Source: Patiria miniata
Taxonomy: Eukaryota; Echinodermata; Asteroidea; Valvatida; Asterinidae
Assembly (NCBI RefSeq): GCF_015706575.1
Contig: NW_024037065.1
Location: 3,162,001-3,226,000, forward strand
Reading direction: 5' to 3'
DNA length: 64,000 bases
Positions within the stretch are counted from its first letter, which is position 1. Every line of letters begins with the position of its first letter. This document shows, piece by piece, positions 1-11,909 of the stretch. A model generated the notes under the pieces. It was not told where the DNA came from. It searched no databases and saw only the letters and a program-made list of their open reading frames with translations. Position numbers and translations under genes: made by a program.

Positions 1-119
1 TTAACACAGGCATGAACGTGACGAATAATAAAATCGCTCTTAATGAGAATGTGTGTAAACCTAGCGCTAAATGTCTTCATTTCATCTTAAATAAATAAAT
101 AAGTAGCCTAGGCCTACTT

Positions 120-400
120 CCCCATTCATGGGCGTCGCCAGGATTTTTTCTAGAGGGGGGCAAAACATATTTTTCCAAAGAAATTCTTGTATTTCTCAAC
201 ATATTCTAGATTTATCAGTTTTAGAGCGGGGGGGGGACATTTCCCCCCCCCCACCCCATTGAATTTACACCATTATGACTTCGCGCCTCTTTTTCATTTT
301 TCTCTTTTTTTTTTTCCTTCCCCCCCCCCCCCCCACCCCATTGAATTTACACCATTATGACTTCGCGCCTCTTTTTCATTTTTCTCTTTTTTTTCTTCCT
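120..400. repeat. TE-like debris with an 80-bp tandem duplication and poly-C/poly-T tracts
   Basis: A block beginning with C-runs and running through ATTGAATTTACACCATTATG and a T-rich tail occurs twice in tandem, near 244-320 and 321-400. A diverged copy lies at about 33220-33290 (CTAATTAAATTTACACCACT and the same T-rich tail). I see no open reading frame. The dispersed copy and homopolymer edges suggest a non-autonomous repeat end; the family is not recognised. Confidence 0.5.
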
Positions 401-539
401 TTTTTTTTTTGCTTTTTTGCTCAGCAAAAAGTTTCGTCCAATCACAGTGACCGCTTGAAAAGAAAAAAATGGGTAAAGTAGGCGTGTCTTAGCGCAAAGC
501 AAAAAAGAAAAAAAGAGAGTAATTTTTTTCAGTACGACG

Positions 540-740
540 GACATTTCAGATCGTTGGTCATGTACGACCGATACTTCAGTGGAAATTGAAACGCTGAAGG
601 GGCTTGAATTCGGTAAGTTTTTGGCATATATAGCCTAGACAATTTCTACTACATGTATAATATTGTATTTGGGGTCGTTGAATATTTCTTTTTGTCGGAG
701 TAGGCCTAAATTACGATAGATTTTTTTTTGTTCATTGCAG
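540..740 (+). other. Probable 5' UTR exon and first intron of the DDE/DUF7869-type gene
   Basis: A good donor (TTCG|GTAAGT) at 612/613 and an acceptor (TTCATTGCAG) ending at 740 would remove a 128-nt intron just upstream of the ATG at 766. The exon ending at 612 would then be untranslated leader. The transcription start cannot be seen. Confidence 0.5.
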
Positions 741-765
741 TTTTCAAGCTGGCATTGGCATCATC

Positions 766-2635
766 ATGTACACACTAGCCAGCACTAGCAGTAGGCCTAC
801 CTCATCAACTCAAAGCGTTATCATCGGTTTGCAATCTAGCCCGGGCCCCTCGTCATTTTTCAGTGACATTTCCTCGGAAGAAATTTGCCAGGCCACACCG
901 CGAGGGAGATCAAGAAATTTCAGGCTGCCCCCTAAAACATTTCACAGCTTGGTTGGTTTGAGCCTAGAAGTGTACAATACCCTAGAAGCATGTTGCAGCA
1001 ACAATTGTCTCCTTGAATTCAACCCAAATGAGATCTGGTCACTCCACAGTTCTTTTCTCAATCAAAGTGAAGTCAAACAAAGGCAGTACTTGTTGTCATG
1101 TTTCAATGATCAGGCTACCAAAAAAAGACTTCATCCGGATTCGTCAGAAGTCAGAACAAATTTTGTTCTAAAGGGGAGAACGGCCTGCCCCATTGCTTTC
1201 TGCCAGCTGCAGGGAGTGTCCAAACATAAATACGAGTCTGCACAGGAAGCATTCATAGAAGGGCACACTTATACCCTCCACGGAAACCAAGGAAAGTTCT
1301 GCATGAGGCAAGTGTACAAAACTCAAATTTCTGTTATTGCTAATGTTTTGTCACAAGACACTTTTTGAGAAATTTCATCGCAACTAGCCTAACTAGATTG
1401 CAGTAAATACAAAAATCGTACCATAGAATAACTCTAATTTTTCATCTTAATCTGTGAGGCCCAAAGATTTACAAAACAGTTTCTTTAGGGAACAACTCAG
1501 AACATTATGATGCAATTTTGGTGTTTTCTGCTAAATTGTTGGCCACAGTAAATTGATCATTCCTGTCAATATCATATCTATGTTTTAGGAATAAAACAAC
1601 AGAGGCACTAGCATGGATGAAGTTCTTTCTGGAGAGAGTGGGGGACTTTATGCCTCACAACAACAAAATCTATGTGCCTCCAGCATACAACTACACCATT
1701 CTATATGAACGAATGAAGAATGACTTCTCTACTAGAGGAATCACAGATGTGATTACATATGGCCACTTCACAAAGACTCTTCACACGCAACTCCCAGATT
1801 TCATTCTTGGAAAGGTGAACATGTACTGTAGGCCCTACATTTTCTTTAATATTTTATATTAAAAAATCGTAGATCAATAAATCAATATGTATTGTTTTCA
1901 GACTAAAGATATACAAACAGAATTGTGAAAATTCAGCATTTTATCTGAACGAATTAAGCATATATTTCATTTAGGGACACTTTTCCTTCCATATTCCGCA
2001 TGATCATAAGATTAATTGTTAATGTTATGCTTCATTTACTAATCAGGTAAGCACTTTTACAAAGTGCACCATATGCACAAAGCTCAAGGAGGAGCGGCAG
2101 AGAGCATCAAGTAACGAGGAAAGGGAGTCTATCAAAAGAATTCATGACATCCACATCAAGCATGTTGAGTATGTATACTATGTATATAACTTACATATTG
2201 ACACTAATACATTTGGCATCCATCTTGTATTTCCTTTTAAACATCTTGCAGCTTCATCATTGCCTATCATTTATGTATCAACTGATCGAGCAAGTTTTAG
2301 TTTTTCCGAGTTTCTCACAGTTGGCCAGCTGTCGATCATGTCGACGTTAAATCGCAAGACCCGACCCGTAGTGGCATACTCATTGCTCACCATCGGATGC
2401 TAGTGGTATCGGTAAGGGTAAGATACACTGAACATGTGGAAGTCTGGACGGATGTAGCCTCTCCATAAAATTCAGTGAAGGATGTTCTTAAGTCAGTTAA
2501 GATGAATTGATTGAACTTTGAAGGACACTGGTAAACACCCCATGGCAACGTCGATTCTGTTCGGCATTTGTCATTTTTCATGGCGAGTTAGGACCTACAG
2601 ATGGTGGGTGAATCGTCCAGTTGTTCAGTTGTTGT

Positions 2636-2669
<34 letters not shown>

Positions 2670-5600
2670 AATGACATGGATGGGGATGATTAGGGGCGGA
2701 TGATGATGATGGGAATCAACCGGCCAGGCGGGGGATGAGGAGTCATGGGTAGGCCTAGGCCTTTTTGTAGCGAACTGGTTCACTTCACTGGTCGGTGCAA
2801 TAATTGTGACCCCACAATGTTGTTCAGGCGCAGATTTTTTGCGGTTGTCCGGTGAAAATCCGTTATAGTTCAAGAGGCATAAAATAGGAAGTTTTGTGTG
2901 CACTGTTCTGTTAACACTTAGATCGAGATGGGATGATGACAGTCAGCAGAATCAGAAGCCATGCTCATCGCTAGTGCTGACGCCGGCCGGCTATGCTGTG
3001 CTCCCGGTATCCCACCTTCGCCGCGTACATGTACATATGTACATGTATACATCGGACTGCTGCTCAGATCACCAGCCAGCTCGGTGGTAGAAGAATTGTA
3101 GAAATCCTCTGGCAAAATCGGCCAATATCATCAACATCCAGTTATCAGATACCGCAATCATGGGCGTAATCTAAGAATCAGATCTTAGTTGAACTCTTGT
3201 TGGTAGCATAATGATATCCACTGACCCAAAGGAGGACCAAAAAAGAATGATTTTCAGAGATGACAAACATCGACAACGCGTGACGTGAGCTGAGAACATA
3301 CATACGCGTAATTTTATAAATTGAAACTAAACAACATGCAGTACAGGGAGCTAATGAATAAAAAATTAGCATAATATTGAATGCGCGTAGGAAGCCTTTA
3401 GAGTACCCCCCCCCCCCCCACATTTCATTCCCTTTTAAAGCTCAGCTATTGTTAATCTATGTTGTTTCTGTCATAAAGTATTGGATGTTTTATTTAATGA
3501 ATATTTCGTTAACTAAACCCAACTTTTATATAAAAAAAGAAAGATATCCCAACGTTAATGAGAATGGAGTAGATAAAAGTCTAAAGTAATGCTTATATTC
3601 TTTAACCCCAGACTGTCTAGAAAACACTATCATCAGTGCAGGGAGAGAGCTAGGGATGATCTCTCAACAGAAAATACCATCATCATTGATGGTATGGATC
3701 AGTCGAAGACCAATCTCCCTAGTCTGTTGATAGAGGACAAGTCTACCAAGTCTGTACCGCGACTGAGGACACATATAACTGGTAAGATTATTGTGCATAT
3801 TGAAAAAGTAAGGTACATTTTTAAAACTGTTTCAAGTTATTTCTCTTTTGTTCTTTTCCGATTTTGACTTTTACCGCAATTGCACCACGTTCATTTGTGT
3901 AATTTAAATTTATATGCGTGCACAAATCCTGAAGGAATCTCAACTTAAACATAATGTAACCTTTTCTTGTATACGTATGCATTTCCCTTCAGGCGTACTA
4001 TTCCATACAAATGTAGCGGGCGGCATCAAATCGTATGCCTTCACTGACATCCTCACGATCCCGCACGACAGTAACCTCACCATGCATATCATTCTGCAAG
4101 TGCTTGTAGACAATCTTCCCAAGAAAGGGAAGAAGCTCAATGTGCAGGTAATTCTTAGACAAATTACTGAATGTAGGCCTGCTTGTCTTCAGTATTCAAA
4201 ACGAAAATAAGTCATATAATTATATAAATATTCTGGACAAGGATATTAAGAATAATTCTTATCACTTTGATGTTTGAAAAGCTAGTTGCGGACAACCTTT
4301 TTCACACTGTACCGTGATTTTTAAACCACTATTGAACACTTGGTTGTGCTTTACTATGACTTTTAACTGACACTTTATTGGGAAATTGTGTCTTTTGCAT
4401 ATTTTTTTAAGGCTTTGCTTACACCTCTTCATCTTGTTCCTTGGCTTATGCTTGAAAAACGGATGATGCCTGGTTAAATTTAAGTACTATATTTACTGTG
4501 ATTAAGAAATAAGCTACAAAAACCTATCGGGTGTATTTTTCAGATGGACAACTGTTTTAGAGAAAACAAGAACCGCTACCTGCTGGGACTTGGTTTCCTC
4601 ATGGTGGAGATGGATTTGTACGAGCAGGTGAGTTTCACATGAATTAGTTAATTGCTGTGTCGTCCAGCCACTTCTTTTTCTGATTCGGCAGAATCATCCT
4701 TGAAAACCCACCTTTCATTTTCTTTATAAAATTAAGCAATTACTTTTACTTTTGCGGTACTCTGTTCTTTGCACGCCAATGTTATAGGTTGATTTCAACT
4801 TTCTTCCGGTCGGCCACACCCACGAGGACGTGGACAAGTTCTTCAGCCGAATTGCGGAAAAGTTGCGGTTCCATAATGCGTACACCTTAGATGGTAAGAA
4901 AATATATAATTGGTTTGTCTTCATTCACTCTTCTGATTGCAAATAAGTCGTTGGAACTCACCAGTTTGCACAAAATAGTGAAAATAAGAAGCGGTATTGA
5001 AATATTAGTCATTTTTTAACACAAGAGAAAAAGATTCACAGTATTATGGATTCACCAAGCGATAATATAGTGTGATAATTTGCAAACAAATTGACAAGTA
5101 CGAAAAGTGCTTGGTTCAAAATCTTTCATTTTGTGTAAACATCCTCACACATTTTTGTAAATTTGTAAATGCTGACAGATCTCCACCACCTAATTCGAGA
5201 GTCCTACACACCAAGAGTTGACGTAAGGCACATCCGAGGGCCAGAGATTTTCAATGTCAAAGGATGGATTTCTCCACACCTTGAAGAAATTGGCAATCAC
5301 AGCAAGCCTCATCACTTCTGCTTCCGTAAAGTAAACGGCAAGACGCAAATGAGCTACAGAATGTGGTGCTGTGATCCCTGGCGGCCTAATGATGTAGAGG
5401 TCAATGGCCCAGACGTGCCTTCCACATCCTCCCCGTCGGATGGCCTAATCATTTTGAAGGTAACTTTGAACACAAAAATGTTTTCTATTTCGGACATTTC
5501 ATTGACCATGTCTGCCATTAACTTTCCTTCATTAACGTATTTCCAACTCACTTTCCAAAAGCATATTAAAATAGTTCGTTAAACTAGAGAAATTCAACAT

Positions 5601-7067
5601 AATGTGGTATATAAAATAATATCTCATAAGACACTGTTCGTTTCATTTATTTTCATAGAATAATCCACCAGCGGGTTCTGTCCCTGCAAAGGTTGATTCA
5701 AGCTTGGAAAAGATTGACCCCGGCCTTAACAGCATCCTGCCAGTGTTCGGAAGGAGACTTCCAGACACAGCACAGGCATGGTGGACTGATTTCCTCGAAG
5801 ACTTGCACGAATATACGGAGGTAAGTATTAGCACATTTTTATTTTATTTCATTTCCATTTCTTTCATCAATGTCGACTTTTTTTTTATCTGAACCTTTGT
5901 ATTTTTAACCTTCATTGTCTTGAAGACGGTATAGAATGATAAACATCTCATACATGCATGTTGACAGTTTTTATAATTTCTGTTCATTCCGTGACGGCCC
6001 CTGCTTACATTTTGTTTCTGGCTATCCTTGAACTGAATCTACAAATAAAAACGACTTAATTATGAAATCAACTGCCAACATAATTTAGGTAATGTGTCGA
6101 TAAATATATTGATATGTAGGCAGTGGAGGATGACAACCATCCTTGGCCCCTGGAGTTGCTGCAGACTCAGCCAAGGAGAGACACCCCGACGGTCATGTCC
6201 CATCTTCAACAGATGGAAGAGTGTTTGACCCAAGATTGCCCACAGGTAATCAGTAAAATAAGTGATATAATAAATTTTAAACGTCGAATAAAAAACGTGA
6301 ATGATGTGCTGTCCATGCTAATCTTTAATACAAATCACAATTTTCTGGGGGATTTTAATCTTGCATTTTCTAAACTAGCAATGCATTTTGCCACTTTACG
6401 AGAAAAGAGCTACCCAACAAGCTATTCTTCGACTTTTGTTTTGACAAATTTCATTTTTTTGTTGACCAAGAATAATCATTTCTTACTGAGTAGACTGAAC
6501 CTACATCAGAACCAACAATGTACATAACTTGTGCAGACAAGGGACTATTCTAGTTTACTGTGGACAAATATTAGTCTCTAATAATTACAGGTCTGTGTGC
6601 AAGTTATTCACAGACGGCTTGCTCAAATAAAGTAATACCACAGGCGAGTTTCACAAACAAATGCACATTTTTTACTGTTTCCTTTTCGTCACATTTAGCT
6701 TGTGGTTGGCACAAAAAAACAGCAAATCACTCATGTCGATGACTACTCATTCATGAAGGAGGGCATGATGGTGGCCGTGTTCGTCAAAGAGATAACAAGA
6801 AGACCGCAGATTGGTCGCATAGTCTCCATCGAAGACAAGTGGATGCAAATTCACTGGCACACAGGTCAGTGGAGCGGGCCACAAAAAGCGAGCTACACCG
6901 GTGCTGGAAAGCATCGGAAACCAGCAACAGAATGGCTCGATGAAAAGACGGCCCTTCTATGGGACTTCAAGCTCACAGAAAAAACAGGAGCTCTGCCGAA
7001 AGCAACACAACAAAGCATCAAAGGGAGGTACGAAGAGATCGACTCGCTCTTGGCGCAAGAAGCATGA
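766..7067 (+). CDS. DDE/RNase H-like DUF7869-type protein, 11 exons, about 780 aa
   Basis: Exons read as 766-1307, 1589-1814, 2047-2168, 3612-3781, 3993-4147, 4544-4627, 4788-4893, 5179-5459, 5659-5820, 6120-6245 and 6699-7067. Every junction keeps frame and the chain ends at TGA. Intron 1 appears to use a GC donor (AG|GCAAGT); the nearby GT donor gives the wrong phase. A zinc-knuckle-like CTIC lies near residues 263-266. The core has D323 (IIDGMDQSK), D407 (MDNCFRENKNRY) and H443-T-H-E-D (VGHTHEDVDKFFS), spaced like a DDE/DDD RNase H-like transposase core. The C-terminus (about 690-780; RIVSIEDKWMQIHW, WDFKLT) looks like a small chromatin-reader or SH3-type barrel. From memory this arrangement matches proteins labelled DUF7869 in invertebrates, which are probably transposase-derived. 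No terminal inverted repeats were found around it, so it could be a domesticated host gene or an old element. All core motifs are intact. Confidence 0.85.
2169..3611. other. Intron 3 of the DUF7869-type gene, with a GAT microsatellite
   Basis: This 1.44-kb intron holds a (GAT)n run at about 2635-2670 with a degenerate echo near 2700, a short palindromic ACATGTACATATGTACATGT near 3030, and a C-run near 3407. I see no coding exon in it. Confidence 0.6.
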
Positions 7068-7126
7068 CTCTCTTCCATGAAATGTCCAGTATCTCACCTC
7101 TTGTATTACTTACATGATCCTTGACT

Positions 7127-8580
7127 CCAGCTTTATTGTAAATAGCCCTAATGGCGGATGGTGGTGGCAGTGTAATATATTTCCGTGATTTCAACTTTAT
7201 TGTAAATAGCCCTAATGGCGGATGGTGGTGGCAGTGTAATATATTTCCGTGATTTCAACTTTATTGTAAATAGCCCTAATGGCGGATGGTGGTGGCAGTG
7301 TAATATATTTCCGTGATTTCAACTTTATTTTTTGTAAATAGCCCTAATGGCGGATGGTGGTGGCAGTGTAATATATTTCAGTGATCCCAACTTTATTGTG
7401 AATAGCCCTAATGGCGGATGGTGGTGGCAGTGTAATATATTTCCGTGATTTCAACTTTATTGTAAATAGCCCTAATGGCGGATGGTGGTGGCAGTGTAAT
7501 ATATTTCCGTGATTCCAACTTTATTGTGAATAGCCCTAATGGCGGATGGTGGTGGCAGTGTAATATATTTCCGTGATTTCAACTTTATTGTGAATAGCCC
7601 TAATGGCGGATGGTGGTGGCAGTGTAATATATTTCCGTGATTTCAACTTTATTTTTTGTAAATAGCCCTAATGGCGGATGGTGGTGGCAGTGTAATATAT
7701 TTCCGTGATTTCAACTTTATTTTTTGTAAATAGCCCTAATGGCGGATGGTGGTGGCAGTGTAATATATTTCCGTGATTCCAACTTTATTGTAAATAGCCC
7801 TAATGGCGGATGGTGGTAGCAGTGTAATATATTTCTGTGATTCCAACTTTATTGTAAATAGCCCTCATGGCGGATGGTGGTGGCAGTGTAATATATTTCA
7901 GTGATCCCAACTTTTTGTGAATAGCCCTCATGGCGGATGGTGGTGGCAGTGTAACATATTTCCGTGATAACAACTTTATTGTAAATAGCCCTCATGGCGG
8001 ATGGTGGTGGCAGTGTAATATATTTCCGTGATTTCAACTTTACTGTGCATAGCCCTCATGGCGGATGGTGGTGGCAGTGTAACATATTTCCGTGATAACA
8101 ACTTTATTGTAAATAGCCCTCATGGCGGATGGTGGTGGCAGTGTAATATATTTCAGTGATCCCAACGTTATTGTAAATAGCCCTCATGGCGGATGGTGGT
8201 GGCAGTGTAATATATTTCAGTGATCCCAGCTTTATTGTAAATAGCCCTAATGGTGGATGGTGGTGGCAGTGTAACATATTTCCGTGATTTCAACTTTATT
8301 GTAAATAGCCCTAATGGCGGATGATGGTGGTGGCAGTGTAATATATTTCCGTGATTTCAACTTTATTGTGAATAGCCCTCATGCCGGATGGTGGTGGCAG
8401 TGTAATATATTTCCGTGATTTCAACTTTATTGTGAATAGCCCTAATGGTGGATGGTGGTGGCAGTGTAATATATATTCTGTGATTTCAACTTTATTGTAA
8501 ATAGCCCTAATGGCGGATGGTGGTGGCAGTTTAACATATTTCTGTGATGGTGGTGGCAGTGTATTATGTAATATATATAT
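7127..8580. repeat. Minisatellite, 64-bp unit, about 22 copies
   Basis: The unit runs AACTTTATTGTAAATAGCCC, TAATGGCGGATGGTGGTGGC, AGTGTAATATATTTCCGTGA, TTTC. Successive AATAGCCC words are 64 bases apart. Variants segregate along the array: CTAATGG in the first half, CTCATGG mainly at 7860-8200, a TTTTTTG expansion in three copies, and GATGATGG in one. It starts about 60 bases after the stop codon of the DUF7869-type gene, so it may lie in that gene's 3' UTR. The minus strand has short open frames that are by-products of the repeat. Confidence 0.95.
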
Positions 8581-8596
8581 ATCAGTATAGCAAGGT

Positions 8597-9172
8597 TTCT
8601 ATCCCTCATCAATACGGTTGTTGAGAAAGTTGAGGGTTACATTTTCTATCTCTCAGTTGTTGAGAAATTTGAGGGATAAAATGTTCTATACCTCAGTAAT
8701 TGTCGAGAAAGTTGAGGGATAAAATTTTCTATCCCTCAGTAATACGGTTGTTGATAAAGTTGAGGGATAAAATTTTCTATCCCTCGGTAATGCAGTTGTC
8801 GAGAAGTTGAGGGATAAAATTTTCTATCCCTTAGTTATACAGTTGTCGAGAAAGTTGAGGGTAACATTTTCTATCCCTCAGTAATACGGTTGTCGAGAAA
8901 GTTGAGGGATGAAATTTTCTATCCCTCGGTAATACAGTTGTCGAGAAAGTTGGGGGATAAAATCTTCTATCCCTCAGTAATACACGGTTGTCGAGAAAGT
9001 TGAGGGATAAGATTTGTTTCCCTCAGTAATACGGTTGTTGAGAAAATTGAGGGATAAAATTTTCTATCCCTTAGTAATACAGTTGTCGAGAAAATTGAGG
9101 GATAAAATTTTCTATCCCTCAGTAATGCGGATGTCGAGAAAGTTGAGGATAACATTTTCTATCCCTCAATAA
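8597..9172. repeat. Minisatellite, 48-bp unit with internal hairpin, about 12 copies
   Basis: The unit contains GTTGTCGAGAAAGTTGAGGG, ATAAAATTTTCTATCCCTCA and GTAATACG. Each unit holds an inverted repeat, GAGGGATA and TATCCCTC with an 8-base loop, so the array could form a string of hairpins. It follows the 64-bp array after a short AT-rich junction. No coding capacity is credible. Confidence 0.95.
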
Positions 9173-10200
9173 AAAGACTCTGATGTGAGAAATCTACATT
9201 TACTTTTTTTATGCAAATACTTGTTTAATCATGTAGTACAGATTGTGAGTATTGTAGTTTCGGCTTGAATGAAATAAAGCACAGTTTCCTTGCAAATTGA
9301 CAACGTTTTTATACACTTTTGATTGGTGTTCTGTGTAATCGAATTTAATATTCTAAATTTATGCAACCGTTACAAGGAAATTATTTTTTGTCAAAACTTT
9401 TCCGAATTGTATGCTTCATTTTGAATAAAAAACCTAACACTGAAGAATCAACAGTCTCTAATCCACGACATTATGCATCTTTTTGTATTTTCTGGTTGCA
9501 AGGACTCGAAATTGCATTTCGATGCAACAAAATTCATTGTTTTTCTTCAAGCTTGAGGTGACTTTATCAGATAACTGCAAAAACATGCTATAATTTACAA
9601 CAATAATCGACATCTTTCAAAGAGATGCTTTAATATTTTATTTTTTCAATGAATATTAATTTTTTTAGAAAGTATAGCTTAAAAAAATAAAAGTTCGTCA
9701 AAATGACAAATATGAGCATAATTTTCCACTTTGAGGTGATTTATGAAAAATGACAGTTAAAAATGAACCTGTTCCACAAAAGTTGACCCATTACTATTGG
9801 TCAAGAGCATGTCTGTGGCCAGTTTTAAACGGTTGATAAAGACCGGTTGGCTGGTCTTAAACAGTTTTTCAGTGTCACTTAAAATTTGGACTCTTATGAA
9901 ACCCTGATATTAGCATCCAGACTCCAACCAGTCTTAGATATAGTGTTTAAAACCGGCATTATCACTCATTTCTTCCCTTATTTAAGAACCATGAGCAAGG
10001 TTTCCCGTTGGTACTCTGTACAAGAAGCTGCCCTGACATGACCTTCACATAGTAGTTCTGGATGAATTGATAATTAAGGAGTTGTACTTGCATCTCATGT
10101 TTACGCACCAACATTTACGACTGTGTGCTGTTTGTTAAAATTGGGTTGCCATCCTTTATGCAAAAGCCACCATAACAAACTAAAGCTAACTTCAATACCA
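9173..10200. other. AT-rich interval without recognised features
   Basis: No convincing exon, terminal repeat or RNA gene was found. The short open frame at 9361-9561 has no family resemblance and no splice support. Confidence 0.5.
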
Positions 10201-10201
10201 T

Positions 10202-10894
10202 TTGTCTGTTAACTGGATGAAATTGCAATGTGGTTTCTGTGCACCATATAGTGGGTATGATCTTCATCAGGTTATGATGGCTCCTGTTGTACATGATGAG
10301 CACGACACGCCAACTGTTCTGTGTCTCAATCTGATGAGGTGGGATGTATCTCAAGTGGCTTCTGTGAACCGGGCGGATGACAACAGTGTGTCTGTGCTCC
10401 GCAAGAGCCAAGTACCTATATCTGCTTCACCAAAAATCTTTCTGGACATTGGAGATCATCTGCGTCTGCAGTATAGACTTTTTGCCGTATTGGTAAGATA
10501 ATGTTTTAGACTTAATCTGAAGTATCGCATCTGTGCCATTTTATCATTTGAATTATAAGTGTGGCCCCTGATTAAAACTCACTTTATACCTGAACAGTTC
10601 ATTCCAGTGCCACATCAGAAATGTGTTGGTCCTTTTATATTTTATGTTATGGGTCAGCAAGTCTTTCGAGTTTTTAAAATAAAGGTTGCCTGTAAAAAGT
10701 ACTTACTTGTGTGCACAACCTTTTTTCCATTCTACACAAATAGTGTCACAAGGGTGAATTTCTGGCAAATGGTCACTATGTCTCTGTGGTACAGACTGAC
10801 GGGGACAAGTGGTGGTTATTTGACAAGAACAATGCCTCGGAGAACCAGGACAAATCATGGGACAAGGAGATTTGTGGATGTTTCTATCGTAAAG
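10202..10894 (+). CDS. Ubiquitin-specific-protease-like domain, C-terminal half (two exons)
   Basis: The first exon ends at 10492 (TTG|GTAAGA) and the second spans 10744-10894 (AAATAG|TGTCAC to AAAG|GTAAGA). They join in phase 0, giving QYRLFAVL followed by CHKGEFLANGHYVSVVQTDG and WWLFDKNN. This is the pattern of the USP/UCH C-terminal catalytic box. The conserved histidine is in NGHYVSV, and the WWLFD segment normally carries the third catalytic residue. Upstream, TVLCLNLMRWDV resembles the central USP strand (LxIxLxRF). The start of the first exon is uncertain (possibly near 10270). The N-terminal cysteine box (NxGNTCY type) is not visible between 7068 and 10200, so the domain is partial: a missing exon, a truncated gene or a captured fragment. 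Downstream exons may belong to the same gene. Confidence 0.6.
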
Positions 10895-11732
10895 GTAAGA
10901 ATTAAGACTTGTTGCAATTAAGATTTGCAATGTTTGCGGAATTTACTCCAAGCATAAGGTGAAGCAGATGACAACTTTTATGGAACCCAACAACAAAATA
11001 CCACTATTACTCTAGAACTACAGTCGACTCTCGTTTGTACAGACTCCGTTAATACAAAATCCTGGTTATAACAAGCATAAAGCCTTGGTCCCGACTGTTC
11101 ATTTATGTGCACAATGAATGGGACTGATGTTCCTCTTCCCAGCAGGCATTTTTGGTCGGTTTAACGTCTATCTGACGTCAGATTCCGACCAACTCCGACG
11201 TTGTTTTTTGGTTGCCGTCGTGGTTGTAAGTGTAAGTTTTTTAGACGTTGAAAACCTGACCAAATTCTAACGTCGGTATGTAGTCAAAATTATGACGTCA
11301 GTCTGACCATGATTAACTGCTAATCCTGACCGAAATCTAACGTCTGTATATAGTCAAATTATGACGTCAGTGTGACCATGATTAACTGGTTACATGGACG
11401 TCGACAGGACGTCAGATTGTTGGTTGAATTTAGGTCAGAATATGGTTGAAAGTGAAAGTTATTTAGACGTCGAAAACCTGACCGAAATCTAACGTCCGAA
11501 TATAGTCAAATTATGACGTCAGTCTGACCGTGATTTGACTGGTTATATAGACGTCGACAGGACGTCGCGGTTGAAGTTATTTAGACGTCAAAAAATGACC
11601 ACATTATAACGTCTGAGTGAGGTCAAAATTGACGTCTATCTGACCGTCGTAATAACGTCCTTTCAACGTTCGGATTTCATGGTTGAAGTTAGGGTCAGTA
11701 CATGGTTGCAAATGTAATTTTTGTAGACGTTG

Positions 11733-11908
11733 AACACTGTTATTTAGGTTGTGTAAAAATCAAACGGTTATGTACTATATGAACCTAGCAACCTGTTGTG
11801 TAAACTGTTGTTTACACAACAGTGTAAAAATATTTCACAACTTGTTCAGTTTTTTACATAACTGGTGGATAGGTTCACATAGTACACAACCGAAATAACA
11901 GTGTTAAG
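11733..11908. mobile_element. Small fold-back element nested in the 4.1-kb transposon
   Basis: Near-perfect inverted arms begin AACACTGTTATTTAGGTTGT on the left and end in its complement (AACCGAAATAACAGTGTT) on the right, around a TTGTGTAAACTGTTGTTTAC centre. It interrupts the left ACGTC array of the host element. Confidence 0.65.
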
Positions 11909-11909
11909 T

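Noticed and set aside
2625..2903. 92-codon minus-strand frame ending in poly-isoleucine
   Set aside because: Encoded by the GAT microsatellite inside an intron.
7127..8580. CRISPR-like regular spacing
   Set aside because: The whole 64-bp unit is repeated without unique spacers, and the genome is eukaryotic.
10115..10411. 98-codon minus-strand frame
   Set aside because: Shadow of the USP-like exon, which has family motifs and splice sites on the plus strand.
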